A DNA stretch of 64,000 nt from Aquila chrysaetos chrysaetos (Eukaryota; Chordata; Aves; Accipitriformes; Accipitridae). Below are positions 1 through 8,310 of the stretch, one piece after another; positions within the stretch are counted from its first letter, which is position 1, and every line of letters starts with the position of its first letter. The stretch covers positions 15,464,501-15,528,500 of the forward strand of contig NC_044014.1 of assembly GCF_900496995.4 (NCBI RefSeq). Reading direction: 5' to 3'. The translations under genes and the position numbers were made by a program. Under the pieces are notes generated by a model that saw only the letters and a program-made list of their open reading frames with translations, was not told the DNA's origin and did not search any database.

Positions 1-960
1 CCCTGGCACACGGATTATTAGCAGCCTCCATGCCGGGCATAGTTCTAACCTGAGCCATAATGAGGGGCTGGGGCGGGCGGGCAGGACACACCCGGCCCCT
101 GGTTTCCGGGGTGCACCGGCTCTCCCGGAGAGCACCCTTGGGTGCTGTTGGTGCAGGTGTGAGCCCCCGCTCCCAGGGCAGGCTGGGGGTGATGGCGGAG
201 GAGGGTCCCGGGGAAGCGGAGGTAAGGCTGGGGAGCCAGGTCCCCAGCACAGCTGGGTCAGGGTTTGCACGGTGGTGTGGGTGAGGGCTGGGGGTGTCCC
301 CCCTTGGCCTGAGGGCCCTCTCCGGCTCCCTGGCACCCATTCCCCCCCCCCCCCCCCCCCCCGCGCCGGTTTAGCCCAGGGTGGGTGCTGTCATGGGGCT
401 GTCGAGTGGAAGTGGGGTAGCGGGAAAACTCAGGACCCCCATCTCCCACCCATCCCTCCTTGGTGCTGGGAGGGGGTGATGGAGCCGAGCCTGGGGGGGC
501 GGACCCTGGGTGATCCCGGACTCCGTGGGGCAGGTGGGCACCCACGGCTCGCCGGGCTGCGGGTGGGTTGATGTGAGTTTATTTTTCCTCCCTTTTCCCC
601 CAGATTGGGGCTCTCGGAGAGCCGGGGGGTGGCAACAGCGGCAGCATCTCACGGAGGGGGCGGGGATGGGGGCGTCTGATGTCAAACGGGGCAGAGCCCT
701 CCCCCCCGAGCCCCCTTGGCGGGGCGCTGGGTTCCCTATATAATTTGGGGGGGGGCATATCCTCGGCAGATGACCTTCACCCTGCAGGTCTGGGGGCTGC
801 TTTGGTGGATGGAGAGCCTCGAGGTGGGGGGGGCTTGGCTGGTGAAAAGAAGGGGACGAGCCCCCCCGCCAGCCCGGGAATCCCCAGGAATCGACGCGAC
901 TGGGCGACGGTGACCCACGCGGGGGCTCCCGTCCCACGCACCCCACAGCCCCCCTCCCCA
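1..960. other. Intergenic, upstream of LZTS2; no gene recognised
   Basis: No reading frame here resembles a known protein. The stretch is GC-rich and contains a cytosine homopolymer at about 344-362. There is a pyrimidine tract followed by CAG at 577-603, which looks like a splice acceptor but has no convincing exon after it. A TATATAA string lies at about 736-742. In human the neighbour on this side is TWNK/MRPL43, but I see no exon of either. Confidence 0.5.
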
Positions 961-1340
961 TCCCCATCCCGCGGGGGGGGGGCGTGGCCTCGCCGAACGG
1001 GGGGGCGTGGTCTGGCGGGGGGGGGGGGGTTCGGGGGGCGTGGCCTGGCGCGGGGCGGGGCGGCGGGGCGCGGCGCAGCGCGGGAGGGCGGCAGCGGGGC
1101 CGCGGTGAGTGCGGGGGCCGGGGCCGGGGGCGCCCGGGGGTCCCGCCGGGCCGGGGGGAGCCGTGGGGCGGCCGAGGCGCGGGAGCCCCGGGAGACGCTT
1201 CGGGAGGGGGTTTGGGGGCTCTTCGGGGGAGCTGCCGGCGCTTGGGGTGTTGGGGGGGGCCGGGCCCCTGGGGGCCGCTTGGCGGGGAGGGGGGGGCGGT
1301 CCGGGGCTCTCTTGGGGGGGCAGCGGCGGCCCTGGGGCAC
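960..1340. promoter_or_regulatory. LZTS2: CpG-island promoter of LZTS2
   Basis: CpG density rises sharply here. GGGGCGTGGCC-type GC boxes (Sp/KLF-like) repeat at about 975-1060, and there is no TATA box close by. A consensus 5' splice donor (GCG/GTGAGT) at 1104/1105 suits the end of a noncoding first exon starting somewhere around 1060-1090. The position 3 kb before the LZTS2 start codon and the plus-strand donor support assignment to LZTS2. The exact start site cannot be read from sequence. Confidence 0.6.
1060..1104 (+). other. LZTS2: Probable noncoding exon 1 of LZTS2 (3' edge at 1104)
   Basis: The right edge is a strong donor (GTGAGT at 1105-1110) inside the CpG island. The left edge is a guess because the transcription start is not visible. 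Confidence 0.4.
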
Positions 1341-1830
1341 CGTGGGGTGCTTTGTGGATGTTTCAGGGGCGCTTTGGGGGTGTCCTGGGGACGCAGAGGC
1401 CCAGGGGCTCTGTGGGGCATTTTGGGGGGTTGCGGGGTACTTCGGGGGTGCTTTAGGGGAGCTGTAGGGCAGTGCGGGCCCCAGGGCGCCGTGGGGCACT
1501 TTGGCGGTGTTTTGGAGCACTTTGGGGGTGCTTTAGGGGCACTCTGGGGGAGCTGTGGGGCAGCAGAGGCCCAGGGGCTCTGTGGGACACTCTGGGGTGT
1601 TTCAGGGGCATTTTGGGGCAGCAGAAGCCTAGGGGCTCTGCGAGGCACTTCGGGGGTGTCGTGGGGCACTTTGGGGTATTGTGGGGCAGTACAGGCCCCG
1701 GGACTCTGTAGGGCGCTTTGGGGGTGTCGTGGGGAACTTTGGGGGTGTTTTAGGGCACTTTGGGGGAACTGTGAGGCAGTGGGGGTCCAGGGGTGCCACG
1801 GGGCACTTAGGGGTGCTGTGGGGTTGTGCA
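1330..1830. repeat. Degenerate G-rich variable-length tandem repeat in LZTS2 intron 1
   Basis: Units such as GGGGCACTTTGGGGGTG and GGCAG..GGCCCAGGGGCTCTGTGGGG recur at about 1393, 1470, 1563, 1621, 1688 and 1776. Their spacing is irregular, about 58-93 bp. Because the sequence is G-biased and stop-poor, long open frames cross it on both strands. These are compositional and not coding. The many GGGG runs could form G-quadruplexes. Confidence 0.7.
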
Positions 1831-2863
1831 GGGTGGAAGCACCGTGGGGCAGGCAGGGCGCTGGGGGGCTCAGTGGGGCAGCGTGGAGTGGGTGGGAGGG
1901 AGGGCAAGGGGGGTCGTGGGGTGGACAAGGGGGGCAGCACCAACCAGGGAGCCTCGGGATGTGGGGGAGTGGTGGGAGGGCACAGTTAAGCATGGGGGGG
2001 TGCCCACCCCACACGTGCCGGGTGCGTGGGGAGGAATGAGGGGCTGCTTCCCCCTGCCCTGGGGGGGGCCCTGAGGTGCCATCAAGGCACGGGAGCCCCC
2101 GGGGGGGTGGGGGTCCGGCCGAGCAGGGGCTGAGTCTTCCCTTGCCGTTTCGGGGTCGGAACGGTGGGATCCGGCTTCGCTGCGCTCCGGCCGGAGCGGC
2201 TGGCGGTGACGCCACCCCAGTTGCTGACTGGTTTTACTGGGTGGCCAGAAGGAGGTTTTGTAGGGCGCTGGCGGCCGGGCGGGCTGGCCACCCCCTCCTG
2301 AGGCACTTGCCTCCCTCGGGCAGCGGTGGGACCCTCTCGGCAGGCCGTGGGGGCTTGCGGGAGGGAGAAGATGGAGTCCCTTCCCACCGCCTCCCAGCCC
2401 CAGCCGCTGAGCGTGGGGCCCCGGTGGTGGCCCCTCCGTGGCCGTGCGGAGACCCGGCTGTCCCCACGGGCGACCCCCTAACCTGCACGTCCCGGGAGAG
2501 TTTCGCTGGGGTGGGGTGCTGCGCCTCGGCTGGCTGCGGTTAGGGGGCCCCGAGATGTCCCGTTGGGGGTCCTGTGTCCCCGTCTGGTCTCCGATCCCTG
2601 CTCCTGCTCTTGCAGCAGCGGCAGGTCCCCACGGGGGGCCGTTGTCCCCACCACCCCTCCCGGGGGGGGCCACGTTCCTCCCTGGGTGCTGGGAGCAGCG
2701 TACCTACTGCCAGGCTCCCCTGCCACCCTCTGTGCCACGCTGGCACCGCCTGTCCTGGCCCTGCCGGTTGGGGGGCTTGGGCAGGGGGGTGTGGGGGAGG
2801 GCATGGGGACTCCCGCTGCCGTTTGGGGCCCTGACCCCCTCCTCTTTTTCCTTCACGCTTCAG

Positions 2864-2932
2864 GGGCCGGCGGAGCCGTGTTCGTGGTGCAGGGGCCCGA
2901 GTGGACCGGACGGATGGGCAGCGGCTGGCAAG
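2864..2932 (+). other. LZTS2: Possible second noncoding exon of LZTS2
   Basis: A pyrimidine-rich acceptor (CTTCACGCTTCAG, ending at 2863) is followed by 69 bp and a consensus donor (CAAG/GTGAGC at 2932/2933). The segment has no useful reading frame and would belong to the 5'UTR. Alternative 5' exons are common in this gene family. Only the splice-site pair supports it. Confidence 0.35.
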
Positions 2933-4081
2933 GTGAGCGGGGCCGGGTGGAGGAGGGTTGTGGGGGGAGTGGTGTGTCACCCACCTTCCCACTCAGGGGT
3001 GTCATGGGCACGGTGTGAGATCACGGTGCCCGGGGACGGCACGTGATGGCAGGGGTGATGGTGGCGGGGGGGCTGGCTCGCCGGCATCTCTACCCTGCTC
3101 GCCCCCCCGCCCCTGGCTGCTGGCAGGCGGATTGATTTCAGGTGACAGCTCGGCGGGCGAGACCATGCGGGCAGCGGCCCCCCCCCCGCCCGCGCCCCGT
3201 GCCAGCCGCAGCCATGTGCGAGATGCGATGAGGCAGCGGGGGACGGATCCAGCCCGTCGGCTGGCTCCTGTCACGCGGGCGTATGGCATGGGTTGGGGCA
3301 GGGGGGGCCGCAGCAGGGCACTGGCAGAGCCCCCCCCAGCTGGAGGGGGGCGTGCAGGGTGGGAACAAGGGGCACCCGTGTGTTGGGGCTGGGAAAGAGC
3401 CTGGTGCCCGCATACTGGACCACCTGCCTGCCTGGCAGCTGCCCCCTTGGTGGCTGTCTCCAGGGGACCCTGCGCCCCACTGTGGATGCTTGGGGGTGGG
3501 GGCACCCTCTGTGGGGTCGCTGCAGAGAGGTGGGGGCTCTGAGGCAGTGAAAATGGCTGTCCCCAGTGTGTGGGGCTGCCCCCCACTCTCCGTGGGGGCT
3601 GTGCTGGCGGGCGCCGTGGGGCAGGCAGGCAGGCTGCCCAGGAGCCAGCTTTCCGCGGGCCTCTCGGGATTCGCCTCCAGCCCTGGCACGCTTCCCATGG
3701 CGGGGTCACGCCAGGGCACGGCGGGGGCCAGGACCTCATCGCTGCTGCCCCACGGTGCCACCAGCACCCCACAGCCCCTGGCAGCCCCAGGCTGCACCAC
3801 CGGGGTGCTGAGCCCAGCTGTGGGGGGTGCTGGTGCCGCTGCCCCGGGTAATCCCAGTTTTATTCTGGTTCATTTGGCATCTCCTTCTGCCTGCTTCCCT
3901 TTGGGCTGCCCCATGCCCATGAGACTGGGGATGGTGGCCAGGGGTCTGGGGGTGCCCCCGTGCCCACCTGGGGATGCTGGCAGCCCGTGGGGCATGGCCA
4001 GCGGTGCCCATGGTTCTGATGCCCAGTCTCCCTTGCCCGCAGGCTGCCCGCGTGCCCCTGCCCGCCGGGGGCCCCCCCGCC

Positions 4082-6960
4082 ATGGCCATCGTGCAGACGC
4101 TGCCGGTGCCCCTCGAGGCCGCCGCTGAGGGGGCTGCGCAGCTCCGCGCTGCCGCCCGCTCGCCCCTCACCACCATGGGCAGCGTCGGCAGCCTCCTGCC
4201 CAGCCGGCCCTGCCATGACCGTGCCAGCCAGCCCTGTGACGGGGAACCCCCCACCGCCTCCTTCCGCAAGCAGGAGGGGCTGCTCCGGGCCACCCCCAGG
4301 GACCCCCCGTCTCCCGAGGAGCCCTGCGCGGCCATGCCAGGCGTCACCCACGCCTATTCCAACGGGGGCTTCTGCGGTGACTGGCTCGACGGCCCCTCTC
4401 CCGCCAGCCTCTGCAGCGACTCGGATGAGCCCCGTGATGAACCAGCCCCCAGTGATCATCTCCGGGGGCCGCCCCCCAAGCTTGTCCCCGTCTCCGGCAA
4501 GCTGGAGGAGGTGAGGGGGGGGGCGGCAGCTGGCTGGGTGGGTGCTGGGGTCTTGGCTTTGCTCCTCGTGCCACGCTGGGGCTGTTGGCTTGGGCACGTG
4601 AACTGGGGCCACATGGCCGCATTTTTGGTGTCCCTGGGGAGGTGGCCACCTTCGTGCCCTTGGTGTCCCCTCCTTTGTGCCAGGGGTGTGTGTGGGAGCC
4701 CACCTGGGCACCCCACGGAGGGGAGATGGAGCGGGCAGTGACCGGCCCCCGTCTTCTTCGGGGTGCAAATGTGTTGGGGCTGGGGACGCTCCCCCATCAC
4801 CACCCCAGGCAGCCCCTTGGGAGGGTGATGGGTCCCCCCCCCCAGCCCAGCCCCTCCTCTCTCCCCTCTTCCCCTGGCAGAACGTGGAGAAGACCCTGAT
4901 CCGCCCCATGGCCTTCAAGCCGGTGGTGCCCAAGCTCCGGAGCACCCAGCCGGGCACGCGCCCAGGGCTCTCGGAGAGCCAGGTGAGCCTCACCCACTTG
5001 CTGGGTGCCGAGAAGCCCGGCTCCCTGAGCTGCCGCGCCAGCACCCTCTCGGACTCGGGACGCAACTCCCTCTCCAGCCTGCCCACCTACAGCACGGGCT
5101 GCAGCCAGCACCCCGAGGCAAGCGCCCTGCCGGCCACCCCCCACGGTCCCCCCGAGCCTCCGGGGGGCTGCCGCCCCTCCAACTCGGACAGCGGGCGCTC
5201 GTCCTCCAGCAAGAGCACAGGTTCTCTGAGCGGCCGGGGCCGGCCCTCCTCAGAGAGCGGCTCCTGTGGGCGCTCGCCCCTGCCCGGTGAGGAGGCCATG
5301 CTGGTGCGGGAGCTGGAGGACAAGCTGCGGGAGAGGGAGGCCGAGCTGCGGCTCCTGCGCGACACAGCCTGGACGAGAACGAGGTGGCCATCTGCCAGGT
5401 ACGCCCCTGGTGTCCCCCTGTCCTGTCCCGGTCCCCCTCCCCGGGGCACCTCGTGCGGACATCACCCCTGGTTGGGGGGCAGAGACCCCCTTTGGGGACC
5501 CTGTACAGACCCTTGTACAGGGATGCTTTTTTCTGTGGGTCTGGGAATGGGGTTTTCCCCTCTGGTGGGTGGTCCTATATAGTCCCAGGGGGCCAGTTGT
5601 AGATGGGGTGCCTCCTCTTGGGGCGCCCTTTTTTGAATGTGCCTGGGACCTGCGTCTTCTCCCTGCTGGTGGTGGGGCTGGGCGTGCTGACACGGGGGGC
5701 ACAGCATGCAGAGGGATGGGGGGGGGCGCAGAAGGAGGGGGGCATCACCACATCGCACCCTTTCTGGACCCCTCCCCCATTTGGGGGGGATGCGCCGCTC
5801 CCCTCCCTGTGGGCAAGGGGTGCCCGTCCTGGGGAGGACAGCAGAAGTGGGGGGGTGCCGTGCCGCCCCCCCGCCCCCCCAGCGTGCGTGTGCGCCTGTG
5901 TGCCCCCCACCCAGGTGTACGAGGAGAAGCAGCGGCGCTGCGAGCAGGAGCTGGAGGGGCTGCGGCAGCGCTGTGCGGCCCAGGCGCGGCAGGCGGCCCA
6001 GGCAGCGCAGCGGGGGCAGCAGGTCCTGCAGCTCCAGGTGCTGCAGCTGCAGCAGGAGAAGAAGCAGCTGCAGGAGGACTTGGCCCAGCTGCTGCAGGAG
6101 CGGGAGCTGCTGGAGCGTCGCTGCGCCTCCTTCCAGCGTGAGCGCACCGAGCTGGCACCCCGGCTGGAGGAGACCAAGTGGGAGGTGAGTCGCCCCACGG
6201 CGCTGGGCGAGTCGGGGGGTGCGGGCTCCGGCTGGTAGGGGGGTTCCCGGCCGGCGCCTGAGCCCCGTCGTCCCCGTAGGTGTGCCAGAAGTCGGGGGAG
6301 ATCTCGCTGCTGAAGCAGCAGCTGAAGGAGGCGCAGGCGGAGCTGGCGCAGCGGGGAGCCGAGCTGCTGGGGCTGCGGGCTCAGCTGCGGGAGGCGCGGG
6401 CCCAGCTGCAGGCGGGCGAGCGGCGGGCGCAGGGGCTGCAGGAGGCCGCCCGCCTGAAGGCGCTGGAGCTGGAGGTCTGCGCCAACGAACTGCAGCGCCG
6501 CAAGAGCGAGGCTGACCTCTTCCGCGCCAAAGCCGGACGGCTCGAGCAGGAGCTGGCGGGGCTGCGGGAAGCCACCCGTGGGCGATGCCCCCCGCCCGGC
6601 GAGGGGTGCCCCCCGCCCGGCGAGGGATGTCCCCAACCCGGCGAGGAGCCCCGGGGCGGCGCGGGGCTGCGGCGGCAGCTGGAGCGGCTGCGGGCGGAGG
6701 TGGCCCTGGAGCGGCGGCGTGGGCAGGAGCAGCGGGACGCCTTCGAGCAGGAGCGCGGCACGTGGCAGGGCGAGAAGGAGCGGGTCATCCGCTACCAGAA
6801 GCAGCTGCAATACAGCTACATCCAGATGTACCGCCGCAACCGGCGGCTCGAGCAGCGGCTCCAGCATCTCCGGCTCCAGGGGGAGGACTCCCCGCCTGAG
6901 CCCTGTGACCCCCCCGGCCCTGACCCACCCTTCGAGGAGATCACGGCCACCGAGATCTGA
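4082..6960 (+). CDS. LZTS2: LZTS2, leucine zipper putative tumor suppressor 2 (four coding exons)
   Basis: Coding exons are 4082-4510, 4881-5398, 5915-6184 and 6280-6960, all with GT-AG borders and phase 0 apart from one frame break. They encode 631 aa, against about 669 in human. Residues 1-143 begin MAIVQTLPVPLE and include the HAYSNGGFCGDWLDG block. Residues 144-315 begin NVEKTLIRPMAFKPVVPK and are Ser/Gly-rich. From about residue 290 to 605 runs the Fez1/leucine-zipper coiled coil, with VYEEKQRRCEQE, RLEETKWEVCQKSGEISLLK and YIQMYRRNR. The protein ends EEITATEI, a class I PDZ-ligand-like tail conserved in the family. Known role: a centrosome/midbody protein that binds katanin and promotes nuclear export of beta-catenin. 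The start codon is the first ATG after the acceptor at 4042. Oddities are a 2-nt frame break at 5364-5365 in exon 2 and a short proline-glycine repeat in the last exon. Confidence 0.95.
4881..5398 (+). CDS. LZTS2: LZTS2 coding exon 2 carrying a 2-nt frame disruption
   Basis: The frame entering at 4881 reads correctly through LREREAELRLLRD (to 5363) and then turns to nonsense (TAWTRTR). The family sequence SLDENEVAICQ continues two bases later, from AGC at 5366. The following donor and the next exon (VYEEKQ, phase 0) agree with that shifted frame. Removing AC at 5364-5365 gives 516 nt, exactly 172 codons. As written, the protein would lose most of the coiled coil and the C-terminal PDZ ligand. 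The site lies in an ACACA context. A sequencing or assembly error is the simplest explanation, and a real allele is the alternative. Confidence 0.85.
6586..6648 (+). repeat. LZTS2: Coding 21-bp tandem repeat in LZTS2
   Basis: Three successive copies of about 21 bp encode C-P-P-P-G-E-G, C-P-P-P-G-E-G and C-P-Q-P-G-E-E. They interrupt the coiled-coil region between LAGLREATRG and the next helix (LRRQLERLRAEV). The reading frame is kept. In human the corresponding linker is also proline-containing but not this heptad repeat, as I recall it. Confidence 0.8.
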
Positions 6961-7835
6961 GATGCTGCCTGCCCTCACCCTGTGCTCGGAGGGCAGGAGG
7001 GGCCTCCAGCCCCTGGGATTTTGGGAGCTGTGGAGCTCCAGGGGATCCCTGCTCTCCCCCTGGCTCTGCAGAGACCGCTGGCACTGGGAGGGGGCAGAGG
7101 GGACCGCAGGCGCTGCCCCCTCCCCAGCATGGAGGTGTTGGGGCGAGGGTGCACCAGCACCCACAGCAGCGGGGAGTTGCCTGTGAGATGTGGGGCAAGG
7201 TGGGGGCCGAGTCCCGGCCTCGGGGCTGCCCGGAGCTGGTTCCTGCTGATCCTCTTAGCGCCCGGGGGATTAGTGGCACTGGCTTCGGCCAGGGTCACCT
7301 TGGGCAGGCAGAGGGCTGGCTTGTCCCCTCCCTCTCATCCCTGCTGGCACCGTCACCCAGCCACTTCCAGAGGGGATGGTGTGTGCCCTGCCCATGCCAG
7401 CCTCCCTCCCCCTGCTCCCCATGTGTTTGTCAGGGGATTCGTTTCTGTGCCATTTTAAATAACTCTATTTTTATAGGACCTACCAAAACATATCACCCTC
7501 TCCCAGCTCACACCCTGCCTGTCTGTGCCCGCCTCACCTCTGCCACGGGGCAGCTTGCCCTCAGTGCCTTTCCCATGCCTTTGCCCCCAGCATCCCTCTG
7601 TTTCCCCCCCCCCCCCAAAAAAAAAGCCTGGTCCATGCCCCTGTGATGCCCAGTCTGCCAGGGGAGAGGGGCACGGTGCTGGGGGTGCCAGCTGGGGACA
7701 CCCTGGGGACACCCCTGGGGTGGGCAGAGGTGGGGGGGCCCAGCTGGGCACCCAGGGGCGTAAAACCAAAGGAAAAGCTTGGCCGTGCCCAGCTCTGGCT
7801 TGGTCGCCCCCAGGTCCGGGGGGGGATTTTTGTAC

Positions 7836-7841
7836 TTTATT
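7836..7841 (-). terminator. PDZD7: Possible poly(A) signal (AATAAA, minus strand) for PDZD7
   Basis: TTTATT on the plus strand reads AATAAA on the minus strand, about 320 bp beyond the PDZD7 stop codon. If used, the PDZD7 transcript would end near 7815 and run about 100 nt into the LZTS2 3'UTR on the opposite strand. Confidence 0.45.
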
Positions 7842-7897
7842 TTGGTTGTGTCCCGTTCCCAGAGCCCGGCTTGCCCGTGTACCGCCTGGAAACGCCG

Positions 7898-7903
7898 ATT
7901 AAA
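7898..7903 (+). terminator. LZTS2: Poly(A) signal (ATTAAA) for LZTS2
   Basis: ATTAAA at 7898-7903 is followed 30-40 bp later by a GT-rich downstream element (CTGTGTCTGTGTGTC, about 7933-7947). This is the expected arrangement for cleavage near 7915-7925. Confidence 0.65.
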
Positions 7904-8160
7904 AACAAGCCCCTGGCTGTGGTTTTTTTCAGGGCTGTGTCTGTGTGTCCGGAGCAGGGTCAGGGGCCACCTGTGCTCCTCCTGCGTTGCCAGTGGTGCC
8001 CCCCCTCGGGTCCTGCTGTAGGCAGCTCCTCCATGCCCATGGGGTGGGTCTGGCTCTCACACCCTGTGGCTGTGCTGAGACTGGCCACAGCTCAGTGCAG
8101 GAATGAGCCACCCACCTCCTCAGGAGCACGGGATGGGTCCTCGAAGCGGGGGGTGCAGCA

Positions 8161-8310
8161 TCACTCCAGGGGGGCTCCAGGGACCCGCACCACCAGCTCC
8201 ATGGGCTCCTTGGCTTTGTTGCGGTAGGCTTGGCGGATGATGTCCACAGCCCTCTGGTGGGTGACGTTTTGCAGGCTCTCCCCATCCACCGACACCAGCT
8301 CCTGCCCAGC
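8161..8310 (-). CDS. PDZD7: PDZD7 terminal exon with an early stop after PDZ3
   Basis: The exon encodes [20 protein letters not shown] through [14 protein letters not shown] and then TGA (8163-8161). The PDZ3 fold is complete, but the human long isoform continues for roughly 80 further Pro/Ser/Thr-rich residues. The downstream sequence does not obviously encode such a tail in the same frame. A class I PDZ-binding motif is not present at this terminus. Confidence 0.85.
   Translation of the reverse strand, partial: AGQELVSVDGESLQNVTHQRAVDIIRQAYRNKAKEPMELVVRVPGAPLE

Larger units (their letters stand above)
1105..4042 (+). other. LZTS2: LZTS2 5' intron sequence
   Basis: Apart from the tandem repeat and the possible exon at 2864-2932, I see only GC-rich, G-biased intron sequence. 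The terminal acceptor (CCTTGCCCGCAG) ends at 4042, 39 bp before the start codon. Confidence 0.55.
6961..7920 (+). other. LZTS2: LZTS2 3' untranslated region
   Basis: Sequence after the TGA stop runs about 950 bp to a canonical-variant poly(A) signal. It contains an AT-rich patch near 7448-7475, a C8-10/A7 homopolymer junction around 7606-7627, and no coding potential. Confidence 0.6.

Noticed and set aside
984-2039. 351-aa plus-strand Gly/Trp-rich frame
   Set aside because: It is the translation of the degenerate G-rich tandem repeat, and it crosses the LZTS2 promoter and first donor.
371-2215. 614-aa minus-strand open frame upstream of and within LZTS2 intron 1
   Set aside because: It is Pro/Ser/Ala low-complexity, produced by G-rich repeats and poly-G runs, overlaps an equally long plus-strand frame, and has no family resemblance.
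3860-5086. 408-aa minus-strand frame opposite LZTS2 exons 1-2
   Set aside because: It is the antisense shadow of real, spliced plus-strand coding exons in GC-rich sequence.
5575-7164. 529-aa minus-strand Leu-rich frame opposite the LZTS2 coiled coil
   Set aside because: It is an antisense shadow of CTG/CAG-rich coiled-coil codons, and it crosses real introns.
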